Position numbers and translations under genes: made by a program
The notes under the pieces: generated by a model
Database searches by the model: none
What the model saw: only the letters and a program-made list of their open reading frames with translations
Told to the model about the DNA's origin: nothing
Source: an uncultured Desulfuromonas sp.
Lineage (GTDB): Bacteria; Desulfobacterota; Desulfuromonadia; Desulfuromonadales; Desulfuromonadaceae
NCBI RefSeq assembly: GCF_963678835.1
Contig: NZ_OY787469.1
Coordinates: 1,364,001 to 1,428,000, forward strand
Direction: 5' to 3'
DNA length: 64,000 nucleotides
In this document: positions 17,944 through 26,945 of the stretch, piece by piece
Numbering within the stretch: position 1 is the first letter of the stretch
Layout of the letters: every line of letters starts with the position of its first letter

Positions 17944-19251
17944 TTAAGCTGTTTTGTGTGGATCAGGTGGCCGATCCGGTTTTTTGCCCCGGTTTTGAGG
18001 GCTGAATTTTCCCGACTTCGGGTTCCAGTGGCTGCGGATATCGACATGACCAAAAATCCTTTGCAACCCTTGGCGCACACGCCCGGCCGTGATCGGCTGT
18101 TTGTCTCTCCAAGGGCAGAGAGAGGCGAGGTCTTTCACCTGTTCACTGTTCTGTTGAGCCAACAACTGTGGCAGCGCATAGCCGGTTGAAAGAATCTGTG
18201 TCCAGCGATGCAGCACCTGACGTGTTTGCTGCCAGGTCTGCTTCCAGCCCCAATGGTTCTTAAGCTGATTGAACAGGTCCTCGATGGACCACCTGCGGTT
18301 ATACGCCAGCAGGATGCGTGCGGCTGACAAGCTTAGATCGGTGCTCAAGATGAGCCGGGGCTGACGCAAGGTTCCATCTTTGTTTTCAATCTGAGACCAG
18401 ACCGCGCGAACCTGTTGTCCGTCAAGGAAGCGGGCTCGGGCAACGCAACTGCGATAATGAACCGTCTGCCATTGCCCGTAGAGAAAAAGGTTCTGGCTGA
18501 TCATGGGCAATTCAGCGACACGCTCAGCTGTCAGCTTATCGCCATATTTACGGGGCCGCCCGCGTTTGCCGTTGTGGCATGGCGGCGGTCGATAGAGCGC
18601 TGTGTCCTTGCGCACCTGGCCGATGACCTGGTAACCCAGAGTCTGGGCCGGAAGCAGCAGCGACTTGCGCATGTACCAGGAATCGACCAGCAGCGTCACA
18701 AGGCGTCCATGGAACAGAGGCCGAGTCACCCGGAGCAAAGTCTTGGCCGCGACCAGTTTGCCGCTGTTGCCTGTGCTTCTGGATAAACGGGAAAGAATCG
18801 GCAAGGCCAGAGAACGCCACCCCTGTGGCAACACCAGAGCCATGGTCACCCAGTTCTGTCCCCGGACATAAACGGGTCGGTTGACCTTGCAACCATGCTG
18901 ATGGTGGATGCGTGATTCGGGAGCCTTGCGCGAACAGCGGAAAACCACCGTATCGTCTATGGCGACATAGCAGCGCGAACATTCTGTTCGTTGCAAAGCG
19001 AGTCGAGCCGTTTGTAATCCAAGCGCAACCCAGGACCAGCGGCCCTTCTGCAACCATTTGAAATAACTGGTCCAATGACGCTTAGGTCTGATCGCCAACC
19101 AGGCTTCGGTGACAAAACCATTCTGGGTCAGCATCGCGCCGAACAGCAGTTCCAGAAAAGTCGGAACCGAACGTTTGGGCAGCGCCTGGGCCAGAAATGT
19201 GATAGCGTCGTACAGGGACTGGGGGATATTGCCGTATCCCTTGGTATCCAT
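17944..19251 (-). CDS. IS4-family DDE transposase
   Basis: The transposase has 435 residues from ATG 19251, which has GGAGG six bases upstream. The acidic triad is visible: Asp in YVAIDDTVV (about residue 119), Asp in LLVDSWYM (about 215) and Glu in NRRWSIEDLFNQLK (about 345). The last motif fits Y-(2)-R-(3)-E-(6)-K, diagnostic for the IS4 family. A basic C-terminal tail (NRGKKPDRPPDPHKTA) may contact DNA. No frameshift or stop is present, so the element looks competent to move. A longer in-frame reading to 19344 runs through the leader hairpin and is rejected. Confidence 0.92.
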   Translation of the reverse strand: MDTKGYGNIPQSLYDAITFLAQALPKRSVPTFLELLFGAMLTQNGFVTEAWLAIRPKRHWTSYFKWLQKGRWSWVALGLQTARLALQRTECSRCYVAIDDTVVFRCSRKAPESRIHHQHGCKVNRPVYVRGQNWVTMALVLPQGWRSLALPILSRLSRSTGNSGKLVAAKTLLRVTRPLFHGRLVTLLVDSWYMRKSLLLPAQTLGYQVIGQVRKDTALYRPPPCHNGKRGRPRKYGDKLTAERVAELPMISQNLFLYGQWQTVHYRSCVARARFLDGQQVRAVWSQIENKDGTLRQPRLILSTDLSLSAARILLAYNRRWSIEDLFNQLKNHWGWKQTWQQTRQVLHRWTQILSTGYALPQLLAQQNSEQVKDLASLCPWRDKQPITAGRVRQGLQRIFGHVDIRSHWNPKSGKFSPQNRGKKPDRPPDPHKTA

Positions 19252-19288
19252 AGCGGCCTCCGGAAGAAAGGGGGAACTTTCTTCTAGA

Positions 19289-19340
19289 GGCCGCGCCTTC
19301 AAAGCTTTCCAATATGACAATCGGCTTTGAAGGCGCGGCC
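19289..19340 (-). repeat. 17-bp perfect palindrome in the IS leader
   Basis: GGCCGCGCCTTCAAAGC (19289-19305) is exactly complementary to GCTTTGAAGGCGCGGCC (19324-19340), with an 18-base loop. It lies between the right IS end and the transposase ribosome binding site. A transcript entering from outside would form this stem right before the start region, a known way for IS elements to limit impinging expression. Confidence 0.8.
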
Positions 19341-19418
19341 ACACACAGTGGCCGTGGTGTCAACGCCTTTTTTTCAACTTCGACAAATTTTCAAAGATCA
19401 CGAAACTCTAAACTTCAG

Positions 19419-19427
19419 CTTAACAGG
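19419..19427. repeat. Right 9-bp target-site duplication of IS element
   Basis: CTTAACAGG is the exact partner of the copy at 17852-17860. Confidence 0.85.
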
Positions 19428-19594
19428 AAAAAAAACAAAAAAATGTGACATAAGTGTAAAGAAATATTTTGTCAGCCGTAGAAAAACACGACATTGTGAA
19501 GGGCTATAGCACAATGAGTCAACTTTTCTATCAATGGGCCTTCTCTCTTATGTGATATTATCTCACTTTACTCTCAAGCAGCTAGGAGTGATTG

Positions 19595-20821
19595 ATGCTG
19601 GAACCCATTCTTGTCATCGGGCTAATCCTGTTCGGCGGTTTTGTTATGGGCGAGGTGTGCATGCGTCTCGGTCTGCCCAAAGTGACCGGCTATATCCTCG
19701 CCGGTTTGCTGCTTAACCCCCGTCTGACGCCGATTATTCCCGGCGATTTTGTCGAACACACCGATCTTGTCACCAACATCTCTCTGGCGTTTATCACCTT
19801 TTCCGTAGGTGGTACGCTGTTGATGGAAAAAATTCGTACCCTCGGCAAGCCGATTGTTTTCATCACGCTGTTTGAGGCGGAGTGCGCCTTTTTGTTTGTC
19901 ACGACAGCTTTTGTGGTGGTGACACCGTGGCTGGGCGGCTTTGGCGAAGCCGGTATGGTTGGGCAGGTGGTGCCCATGGCACTCTTGCTGGGTTCTCTCG
20001 CCGCACCAACGGATCCGTCGGCCACACTGGCCGTTGTTCATGAATACCATGCCAAAGGGGAAGTGACCTCGACCATTATGGGCGTTGCCGCCTTTGACGA
20101 TATTCTCGGCATTATCAATTACAGTCTGGCCATCTCGTTTGCGGCCATGTTTGTGCTGCATCAGCCGTTGCGCAGTGATTCCCTTCTCGAGCCGGTGATT
20201 AAGATTGTTGGTTCCATTGGGGTCGGCATCCTATTTGGCTGGATTCTCAATGGGCTGATTCGCCTGATCCGTCATGAAAAAGAAGGGGTGTTGATCACGC
20301 TGGTGTTCAGTTTGTTGGCGTTGTGTTACGGGGTGACCGGCAGTGTCGGCGGCGACGAACTGTTGTCGACCATGGCCATGGGCATTGTGGTGACGAATTA
20401 CAATCCTCAGCGTGACAAAGTTTTCCAGATTCTCGAACGTTATACCGAAGAATTGATTTTCGTGCTGTTCTTCACCTTGAGTGCCATGCATCTTGATTTT
20501 TCAGTGCTCATGGCCAACCTGCCGATTATTCTCCTGTTTGTTCTGTTTCGTAGTTTGGGTAAATGGACCGGAGCGTTTCTTGGCGGCAGGCTGGGCCGAT
20601 CCAGCCGCATGGTGCAACGTTATACGGTTGGTGGTCTGCTTCCACAGGGGGGGATCGTCATTGGTCTGGCGCTGTTGATTCGCCAGGATGCGGCCTTTGC
20701 CGAATTTTCCGACATTCTTGTTAACGTGATTATCGGTGCGACCATTGTTCATGAAATTATCGGTCCCATTGTTTCTAAAACAGCCCTGCGTCTCGCCGGA
20801 GAATTGCCCAAGTCTTGTTGA
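19595..20821 (+). CDS. Cation:proton antiporter (CPA2 / KefB-like membrane domain)
   Basis: The 408-residue protein has about twelve membrane helices and no C-terminal TrkA-N domain. It begins MLEPILVIGLILFGGFVMGE and continues with RLGLPKVTGYILAGLLLNP, typical of Na+/H+ or K+/H+ antiporters of the CPA2 class. The segment AAPTDPSATLAVVHEYHAKG followed by FDDILGIINYSLAISF carries the paired acidic residues expected in the transport core. The exchanged cation cannot be read. ATG 19595 has AGGAG six bases before it; a TTG one codon upstream is less likely. About 170 bases separate it from the glycogen cluster. Confidence 0.85.
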   Translation: MLEPILVIGLILFGGFVMGEVCMRLGLPKVTGYILAGLLLNPRLTPIIPGDFVEHTDLVTNISLAFITFSVGGTLLMEKIRTLGKPIVFITLFEAECAFLFVTTAFVVVTPWLGGFGEAGMVGQVVPMALLLGSLAAPTDPSATLAVVHEYHAKGEVTSTIMGVAAFDDILGIINYSLAISFAAMFVLHQPLRSDSLLEPVIKIVGSIGVGILFGWILNGLIRLIRHEKEGVLITLVFSLLALCYGVTGSVGGDELLSTMAMGIVVTNYNPQRDKVFQILERYTEELIFVLFFTLSAMHLDFSVLMANLPIILLFVLFRSLGKWTGAFLGGRLGRSSRMVQRYTVGGLLPQGGIVIGLALLIRQDAAFAEFSDILVNVIIGATIVHEIIGPIVSKTALRLAGELPKSC

Positions 20822-20990
20822 CGATGGTTTTTCTCCGCCGACAGGCGACATTTGCTTAAAATTCGTTACACTGGGAAGTGTTTGATCTGTTGCCATCAGA
20901 CGGCAGACCGTTTGGCTTTTGGCGGATTGCAACGTTGCCAATGGGGCCTTTTGCACCATCCGGCTAAAAAGGGTGAACAGGGGGAATGTT

Positions 20991-22706
20991 ATGGAATGGA
21001 GTCGTTTTACCGAGATTACCCGCATCGCCTATTTCTCTATGGAGATCGGATTGTCTCAAGAGATCCCAACCTACAGCGGAGGTCTGGGAATTCTTGCTGG
21101 TGATACCATTAAAAGTGCCGCTGATCTCAATGTACCGCTGGTCGCTGTCACTCTGGCCAGCCGCAAAGGCTATTTCGAACAAACCATCGACAGTCACGGC
21201 TATCAGCACGAGCAGCCGGTTTCCTGGGATATCGCTTCCCAGATGGAACGGTTGCCGGTGCGGGTTTCCGTACCCATTGAAGGACGCGCCGTGGTGGTAC
21301 AGGCGTGGCTGTATCGCACCAAGAGTCCCGCGGGCGGAGTCGTGCCGGTGCTGTTTCTCGATACCGACATGGAAGAGAATACTCCCGAAGACCGTGCCAT
21401 TACCGATGTGCTGTACGGCGGCGACCAGCGTTATCGCTTCAAGCAGGAGATTGTTCTCGGTGTTGGTGGTGTTCGCCTGCTGTCGGCCATGGGCTTCCGG
21501 ATTTTCCAGTTCCACATGAATGAGGGACACGCTGCTCTGCTGACTCTGGAGTTGCTCAACAAGACGCGTAATCTGTCCGCCGCCACCTGGACCGAAACGT
21601 TGGCGATGGATCGTGAATCCGTAGCACGGCGCTGTGTGTTTACCACCCATACCCCGGTGCCGGCCGGGCACGACCGATTTTCCTATGACCTGGTGTCAGA
21701 AGTGCTTGGTGACAGTCTGCTACCGTATGAAGAGCTGCGTGAGCTGGCCGGTCATGAAGAGCTCAATTTGACCACCTTAGCGCTCAATCTGAGCCGCTTT
21801 GTCAACGGTGTGGCGAAAAAACATGGCCAGGTTTCTCAGGCGATGTTTCCTGGGTACGAGATCCACGCCATCACCAACGGCATTCACCCCTTGACCTGGG
21901 CATCACCCTATATGGTGGCCCTCTTCAACGATTTTATACAGGGCTGGGCTGTTCAACCGGAGTTGCTGGTGCGCGTCGACTTGATCCCGGATCTGCAGGT
22001 GTGGGAAGCGCATCAGGGCGCCAAGGCCTATCTGGCCCAGTACATCAAAGAGGTCACCGGCCAGAAACTCGAACTTGATGTTCTCACCATCGGTTTTGCC
22101 CGGCGTGTGGCCACCTACAAGCGCAATGATCTGATTTTTCATGATCTGGAGCGTCTGCTCGCCCTTGGCGAAGGGAAGTTACAACTGATTTTCTCCGGCA
22201 AATCCCATCCCCATGACGAAGAGGGGAAACGGTTGATCCAGCGCATTCACGAGATGATCAACACCCTTGAAGGTCGCATCACGGTGATTTACCTGCCCAA
22301 CTACAATATGGATGTCGCTTATCGACTCATTCCGGGTGTCGACGTGTGGTTGAATACGCCGACCCGGCCGTTGGAGGCCTCCGGCACCAGCGGCATGAAA
22401 GCGGCACTGAACGGGGTGCCTAATTTCAGTGTGCTCGATGGCTGGTGGATAGAAGGCCATATCGAAGGGGTGACCGGCTGGTCGATCGGCGCGGTGTCCA
22501 CAGAGTTGCATGCCAATGAGGGCAGTCGTGATGAAGACGCTCTTGATCTGTACAACAAGCTCGAATACGTGATCATGCCGTTGTATTACCAGCAACGCCA
22601 GGCCTGGATTCAGGTGATGAAAAACGCCATCGGCAAAAACGCCTATTACTTTAATACCCATGTTATGATGCGCCGTTATGTGACGGAAGCGTATCTGCAA
22701 CGCTAA
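20991..22706 (+). CDS. Alpha-glucan phosphorylase, short (MalP/archaeal-type) form
   Basis: This GT35 enzyme releases glucose 1-phosphate from alpha-1,4-glucans using PLP. The 571-residue length and start IAYFSMEIGLSQEIPTYSGG (about residues 10-29) mark the compact form known from Thermotoga and archaea, distinct from the 837-residue GlgP further along. The PLP lysine lies in ASGTSGMKAALNGVPNFS (about residue 470); HMNEGHAALLTLELL and RRVATYKRND are other conserved blocks. ATG 20991 has a GGGGGA tract upstream; the open frame extends further back without a better start. It opens the glycogen gene island, eleven bases before pgi. Confidence 0.9.
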   Translation: MEWSRFTEITRIAYFSMEIGLSQEIPTYSGGLGILAGDTIKSAADLNVPLVAVTLASRKGYFEQTIDSHGYQHEQPVSWDIASQMERLPVRVSVPIEGRAVVVQAWLYRTKSPAGGVVPVLFLDTDMEENTPEDRAITDVLYGGDQRYRFKQEIVLGVGGVRLLSAMGFRIFQFHMNEGHAALLTLELLNKTRNLSAATWTETLAMDRESVARRCVFTTHTPVPAGHDRFSYDLVSEVLGDSLLPYEELRELAGHEELNLTTLALNLSRFVNGVAKKHGQVSQAMFPGYEIHAITNGIHPLTWASPYMVALFNDFIQGWAVQPELLVRVDLIPDLQVWEAHQGAKAYLAQYIKEVTGQKLELDVLTIGFARRVATYKRNDLIFHDLERLLALGEGKLQLIFSGKSHPHDEEGKRLIQRIHEMINTLEGRITVIYLPNYNMDVAYRLIPGVDVWLNTPTRPLEASGTSGMKAALNGVPNFSVLDGWWIEGHIEGVTGWSIGAVSTELHANEGSRDEDALDLYNKLEYVIMPLYYQQRQAWIQVMKNAIGKNAYYFNTHVMMRRYVTEAYLQR

Positions 22707-22717
22707 ACGGATTTTTT

Positions 22718-24295
22718 ATGACAAAGACGACAAATAATCTCGACCGTTGTGAAGCTTTTGCCCGATTGACCGCCGTGCAGCCGGTTGCTGATCTCGCCAC
22801 CCTGCTGACCCCCCAACGGGTGGCTACCGCGCAAGTCGCCATGGACGATGACATGTGGTTCAACTATGCGGCAAAAGCGGTGGATGAACCGATTCTGCAA
22901 GCGCTCCAGCAGTTAGCGGATGAGCAGCAGGTGGTCAGCCAGTATCGGCAGTTGTTGGACGGCGCGGTGATGAACGGCAGTGAGCAGCGCATGGTGCTGC
23001 ATCATCTCACCCGTGGCCAACTGGGCGCCGATGTCGTTCATAACGGGACGTCCTTGCGAGAATTCTATCAGCAACAACTTGATCGGATCGCGGCGTTTTG
23101 CACCCAGGTGCATAACGGTGAGGTGCGTGGCAGCAGTGGAGAGCGGTTTTCCCGGGTCTGTCAGATCGGTATTGGTGGCTCAGACCTTGGCCCGCGCGCC
23201 ATGTACCTGGCTCTGGCCCATGGCCAGCGCAGTCGGGAACCGTTGAACTTAGAGGCCTCGTTTATCTCCAATGTTGATCCTGACGACGCCGGTCAGGTCC
23301 TGGCAGAACTGCCGTTGTCTCAAACCTTGTTTATTCTTGTGTCCAAGTCCGGCACCACTCAGGAAACGCTGACCAACGAATCTCTGGTCCGCGAAGCCTT
23401 GCGCGGCCAGGGCCTTGATCCGGCCTGCCACATGGTGGCTGTGACCAGCGAAACCAGTCCGCTGGCGCAAAGCAACGGGTTTTTAACCAGTTTTTATATG
23501 GATGATTTCGTCGGTGGCCGCTTTTCCTCCACCAGTGCCGTTGGCGCGGCCGTGCTGATGCTGGCCTTTGGTGAAGCTGTGGTCAAAGAATTCCTCGCTG
23601 GAGCCCACCAACAGGACCGTCTGGCTCTGAATGAAAAGATTGATGAAAATCCGGCGCTGCTCGATGCCCTGATCGGTGTTTATGAGCGCAATGTGCTCGG
23701 CTATCCGGCCACGGCCGTGTTACCGTACAGCCAGGCGCTAAGTCGGTTTCCAGCCCATCTGCAACAGCTCGATATGGAATCCAACGGCAAGTCAGTGAAT
23801 CGTCAGGGCCAGGCTGTGAGGTATGCCACCGGTCCGGTGGTGTTCGGTGAGCCGGGGACGAACGGCCAACACTCCTTTTATCAACTGTTGCATCAAGGCA
23901 CGGATCGCGTGCCCTTACAATTTATCGGTTTTCTGCACGAACAGGGCGGTCCGGACCGGGTGATTCAAGGCTCGACCAGCCAGCAGAAACTCAATGCCAA
24001 TCTGATGGCGCAGATTGTCGCCTTTGCCAAAGGCCGCCGACATGAGGACGCCAACAAAGTGTTTATCGGTCAACGACCTTCAAGCCTGATCTATGCGGCG
24101 CAACTGACCCCGCGGGTCTTGGGCAGCCTGCTGGCCCATTTTGAAAACAAAGTGATGTTTCAGGGGTTTTTATGGAACATTAACTCGTTTGATCAGGAGG
24201 GGGTGCAATTGGGCAAATTGCTCACTCAACAGGTGCTCGGTGGCCGGGTGGAAGATGATGCTTTGGAGGCCTATTGCCGGTTATTTCAATCCTGA
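22718..24295 (+). CDS. pgi: Glucose-6-phosphate isomerase
   Basis: Pgi interconverts glucose 6-phosphate and fructose 6-phosphate. The 525-residue chain shows IGIGGSDLGPRAMYLAL (about 150), the phosphate-binding SKSGTTQETLTNE (about 210), GGRFSSTSAVGAA (about 265), QQLDMESNGKSVNR (about 350), GEPGTNGQHSFYQLLHQG with catalytic Glu and His (about 375-392) and the lysine region near the C-terminus (NSFDQEGVQLGK). It is placed between a phosphorylase and glucokinase, as expected for exchange between glycogen-derived hexose phosphate and glycolysis. No strong ribosome binding site precedes ATG 22718; it lies 11 bases after the upstream stop. Confidence 0.96.
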   Translation: MTKTTNNLDRCEAFARLTAVQPVADLATLLTPQRVATAQVAMDDDMWFNYAAKAVDEPILQALQQLADEQQVVSQYRQLLDGAVMNGSEQRMVLHHLTRGQLGADVVHNGTSLREFYQQQLDRIAAFCTQVHNGEVRGSSGERFSRVCQIGIGGSDLGPRAMYLALAHGQRSREPLNLEASFISNVDPDDAGQVLAELPLSQTLFILVSKSGTTQETLTNESLVREALRGQGLDPACHMVAVTSETSPLAQSNGFLTSFYMDDFVGGRFSSTSAVGAAVLMLAFGEAVVKEFLAGAHQQDRLALNEKIDENPALLDALIGVYERNVLGYPATAVLPYSQALSRFPAHLQQLDMESNGKSVNRQGQAVRYATGPVVFGEPGTNGQHSFYQLLHQGTDRVPLQFIGFLHEQGGPDRVIQGSTSQQKLNANLMAQIVAFAKGRRHEDANKVFIGQRPSSLIYAAQLTPRVLGSLLAHFENKVMFQGFLWNINSFDQEGVQLGKLLTQQVLGGRVEDDALEAYCRLFQS

Positions 24296-24638
24296 TACCA
24301 CGCACCGAAGGTGACAGGAGTTTGGTTGTGTTTTGAAAGGGAGGCAAAACGGTCGGGCGTCTTCTTCGCCGCTGCGCGAGGCTTTTTCATATCAAATGCA
24401 ATGATTTGGTAAGAAATACCTCTCTGTATTGACAACCCGGTATTTCTTGGCACGATTGAACATTGTGATGTAAACATTTCCGGCGAGCCGGTTGCGGGGT
24501 TCACAGATGGTGGGAAACCGCTGATCCGGTGCTTTGGTCAGGACGTAAATCGACCGCGGTTTTCGCCGTTCTGGTGACGTTGGACAGACCCGTGATCCGC
24601 TGAGCGTGAGCCATCGGTTTGTCGAGTTGTTGATTGGA
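24296..24638. other. Gene-free gap between pgi and glk with an inverted repeat
   Basis: About 340 bases without a convincing gene interrupt an otherwise tight cluster. A perfect ten-base inverted repeat (AAGAAATACC 24411-24420 and GGTATTTCTT 24439-24448) encloses a TTGACA hexamer (24429-24434), but no good -10 box follows at 16-18 bases. A promoter for glk and the genes after it probably lies in this region. Confidence 0.4.
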
Positions 24639-24644
24639 ATGACG

Positions 24645-25622
24645 ATGATTTTGTTGGCAGGCGATATTGGGGGGACCACATCTCGTTTTCAATGGCTGGA
24701 CAGTGAGGCTCCGAAGTCTCCGTCCTCGTTGTTCTACTATCCGAGCAAACGCTTTTCCTCATTTACGGCACTCTTGACCACGTTGTTGTCTGACAGTGGC
24801 ATCCCACACGTGGATGTGGCCTGTTTTGGCGTGCCCGGTCCGGTTCAGGGCTGTCAGGTCACCTTGACCAATCTACCGTGGACCATTGATGCCTGTGAGC
24901 TTCAGGAGAGCTTGCCGGTTGATCAGATTTCTCTGGTCAATGATTTTCAGGCGGCGGCCTTGGGGATTGATGCGTTGAGTGGCGATAGAATTCTCTGCCT
25001 GCATCCCGGCGAGTTTGATCCGGCGGGCAATCGGCTTGTGGTCGGTGCCGGGACCGGTTTGGGCGTGGCCCCGGTTTATCAGCTTGAAGGCCATTTCTAC
25101 CCGCAATCGTCGGAAGGGGGGCATATTGCTTTTGCTCCGGTGACCGCCGAACAGTCGCGACTCATGGATTGGCTGCATCGGGAACGTAGTCATATCTCTT
25201 ACGAAGATCTGTTGTCCGGTGAAGGGTTGGAGCGGCTGTACCGGTTTTGTCATCTGCAACATACGGGTGAACGCCCCTATCCCTGCTCTGCTGAGACTGT
25301 TCATGAACTGGCGGAGCTCGGTGATGAGGACGCTATTGCCGCTTTGCGGATGTTTGTTCATATTTACGGTCAGTTTATCGGCGATGTTGCCTTGATCTGG
25401 CCGGCACGGGCCGGGATTTATATCGCCGGCGGCATTGCCGGAAAAATTGTCCGCTGGATGACACAGGAAGATTTTACCAGCTATTTTCTGGCCAAAGAAT
25501 CGATGAACGGTGTGGTTGAAAAAATGCCTGTTTACCTGGTCAAAGATGAGTTGCTCGGCCTCAAAGGGGCGATGCGGTCTGCCCGGCGGTTGGCCGGGCT
25601 GGAGATTGAAGGAGAGGTATGA
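24645..25622 (+). CDS. glk: Glucokinase
   Basis: Glk phosphorylates glucose with ATP to glucose 6-phosphate. The product (325 residues from ATG 24645; ATG 24639 would add two) starts MILLAGDIGGTTSRFQWL, the phosphate-1 motif of bacterial glucokinases. It contains CFGVPGPVQGCQVTLTNLPW, SLVNDFQAAALGI, VVGAGTGLGVAPV with the following SSEGGHIAFAP, and GIYIAGGIAGKIV near the end. Length and motifs match the E. coli-type Glk family, not the ROK family. A GGA lies six bases before 24645. The last codons overlap glgC by four bases (ATGA), so the two are translationally coupled. Confidence 0.92.
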   Translation: MILLAGDIGGTTSRFQWLDSEAPKSPSSLFYYPSKRFSSFTALLTTLLSDSGIPHVDVACFGVPGPVQGCQVTLTNLPWTIDACELQESLPVDQISLVNDFQAAALGIDALSGDRILCLHPGEFDPAGNRLVVGAGTGLGVAPVYQLEGHFYPQSSEGGHIAFAPVTAEQSRLMDWLHRERSHISYEDLLSGEGLERLYRFCHLQHTGERPYPCSAETVHELAELGDEDAIAALRMFVHIYGQFIGDVALIWPARAGIYIAGGIAGKIVRWMTQEDFTSYFLAKESMNGVVEKMPVYLVKDELLGLKGAMRSARRLAGLEIEGEV

Positions 25623-26875
25623 AAAAGTTTGATACAGTTTCTGAATTGACGCGTAATACACTGGCTCTGGTTTTGGCTGGAGGTGAGGGGAGTCGGCTCA
25701 AAGATCTCACCCAGTGGCGAGCCAAGCCGGCGGTGCCGTTTGGCGGCAAATACCGCATTATCGACTTTGTTCTGTCCAACTGCGTCAATTCCGACATCCG
25801 GCGCATTGGCGTTTTGACTCAGTATAAATCCCATTCCCTGATCCGCCATATTCAACGGGCGTGGAGCTTTATGCGTTACGAAGTCGGCGAATTTGTTGAA
25901 TTGCTCCCTGCCCAGCAGCGATTGGGCAAAGAGTGGTATCAGGGCACGGCCAATGCTCTGTATCAAAATCTGGATATCCTGCGCCGTCACAATCCCGCAT
26001 ATGTGCTGGTGCTGGGCGGTGATCATATTTATGCCATGGATTATCGCGACATGATCGCCACCCATGCTGAATCGGGGGCCGATGTGACGGTTGGTTGTGT
26101 AGAAGTGCCGCGTATGGAGGCCACCGGATTTGGCGTCATGTCGGTGAATAAGGACCTCCGGGTGACCCGTTTTACTGAAAAACCGGCTGATCCCGAAGCG
26201 ATTCCCGGTAAACCGGACAAGGCTCTGGCGTCCATGGGCATCTATATTTTTTCGCCGCAGTTTTTGTTCGATAAGTTGATTGAAGATCATGACGATCCGC
26301 ACTCGTCGAAAGATTTTGGCAAAGACATTATTCCGTCACTGATGGCCAACAGCCATGTGCAGGCATATCCGTTTGTCGATGATCACGGTGAACCGGGTTA
26401 CTGGCGGGATGTCGGGACCTTGGCCTCCTATTGGAACGCTAATATGGATCTGTGTTCCATCACACCGGAATTGAACCTTTACAATGAAAACTGGCCGATC
26501 TGGACCTATCAGGCGCAGATGCCACCAGCGAAATTCGCTTTTGACGACGAGGGGCGGCGTGGGGCTGCGATTGATTCCATGGTGTCTGCCGGATGCATTC
26601 TGTCCGGTTCGCGGGTCAAGCGCTCCGTCGTGTTCAGCGGCTGTTTTCTGCATAGCTATTCGTTTATCAAGGACAGTGTTATCCTGCCCCATGTCGATAT
26701 CGGTCGCGATTGTCGCATCACCAAAGCTATTATTGACAAGTCGTGTGTCATTCCACCGGGCACCGTCATTGGTGAAGATCGCGCTGAGGATGAAAAGCGC
26801 TTTTATGTTGATGAAAACGGCATCGTGCTGGTGACGCCGGATATGCTTGGTCAACATCTGCACATGGTGCGTTAA
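25619..26875 (+). CDS. glgC: Glucose-1-phosphate adenylyltransferase (ADP-glucose pyrophosphorylase)
   Basis: GlgC makes ADP-glucose from glucose 1-phosphate and ATP, the committed step of bacterial glycogen synthesis. The 418-residue enzyme has ALVLAGGEGSRLKDLTQWRAKPAVPFGGKYRIID-type N-terminal nucleotidyl-transferase signatures (about residues 16-48), GTANALYQNLD, VLVLGGDHIYAMDY with the metal-binding Asp, and FTEKPADP. A left-handed beta-helix at the C-terminus carries ILSGSRVKRSVVFSGC. The allosteric N-terminal arginine/lysine region is present. It begins within the glk stop codon and heads the biosynthetic part of the cluster. Confidence 0.97.
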   Translation: MKKFDTVSELTRNTLALVLAGGEGSRLKDLTQWRAKPAVPFGGKYRIIDFVLSNCVNSDIRRIGVLTQYKSHSLIRHIQRAWSFMRYEVGEFVELLPAQQRLGKEWYQGTANALYQNLDILRRHNPAYVLVLGGDHIYAMDYRDMIATHAESGADVTVGCVEVPRMEATGFGVMSVNKDLRVTRFTEKPADPEAIPGKPDKALASMGIYIFSPQFLFDKLIEDHDDPHSSKDFGKDIIPSLMANSHVQAYPFVDDHGEPGYWRDVGTLASYWNANMDLCSITPELNLYNENWPIWTYQAQMPPAKFAFDDEGRRGAAIDSMVSAGCILSGSRVKRSVVFSGCFLHSYSFIKDSVILPHVDIGRDCRITKAIIDKSCVIPPGTVIGEDRAEDEKRFYVDENGIVLVTPDMLGQHLHMVR

Positions 26876-26889
26876 CCCATCATTGTCAT

Positions 26890-26924
26890 GGCCCTGATCA
26901 CGATGGCGACATCCGGTCAGGGCC
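26890..26924 (+). other. Hairpin between glgC and the GH57 gene
   Basis: GGCCCTGA (26890-26897) pairs exactly with TCAGGGCC (26917-26924) across a 19-base loop. No T run follows, so it is more likely an RNA stability or attenuation element than a full terminator. Confidence 0.4.
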
Positions 26925-26945
26925 GTGCTTTCTCATGAGGTGGTT

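Larger units (their letters stand above)
17861..19418 (-). mobile_element. IS4-family insertion sequence, 1558 bp, intact
   Basis: The ends are inverted repeats: CTGAAGTTTAGAATTAC at the left and CTGAAGTTTAGAGTTTC (read inward) at the right, 15 of 17 matching and the first 12 perfect. Nine-base direct repeats flank it. One full-length DDE transposase gene fills it, read leftward. A 17-bp perfect palindrome lies between the right end and the transposase start. The YREK signature of the transposase supports the IS4 family; I cannot name the closest ISfinder entry. Confidence 0.9.

Noticed and set aside
24446-24462. Sigma-54 promoter (TTGGCAC present)
   Set aside because: The -12 element with GC at the fixed distance is absent.
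24392-24679. Possible 95-codon minus-strand gene between pgi and glk
   Set aside because: No recognisable domain, no ribosome binding site, and its start lies inside glk on the other strand.
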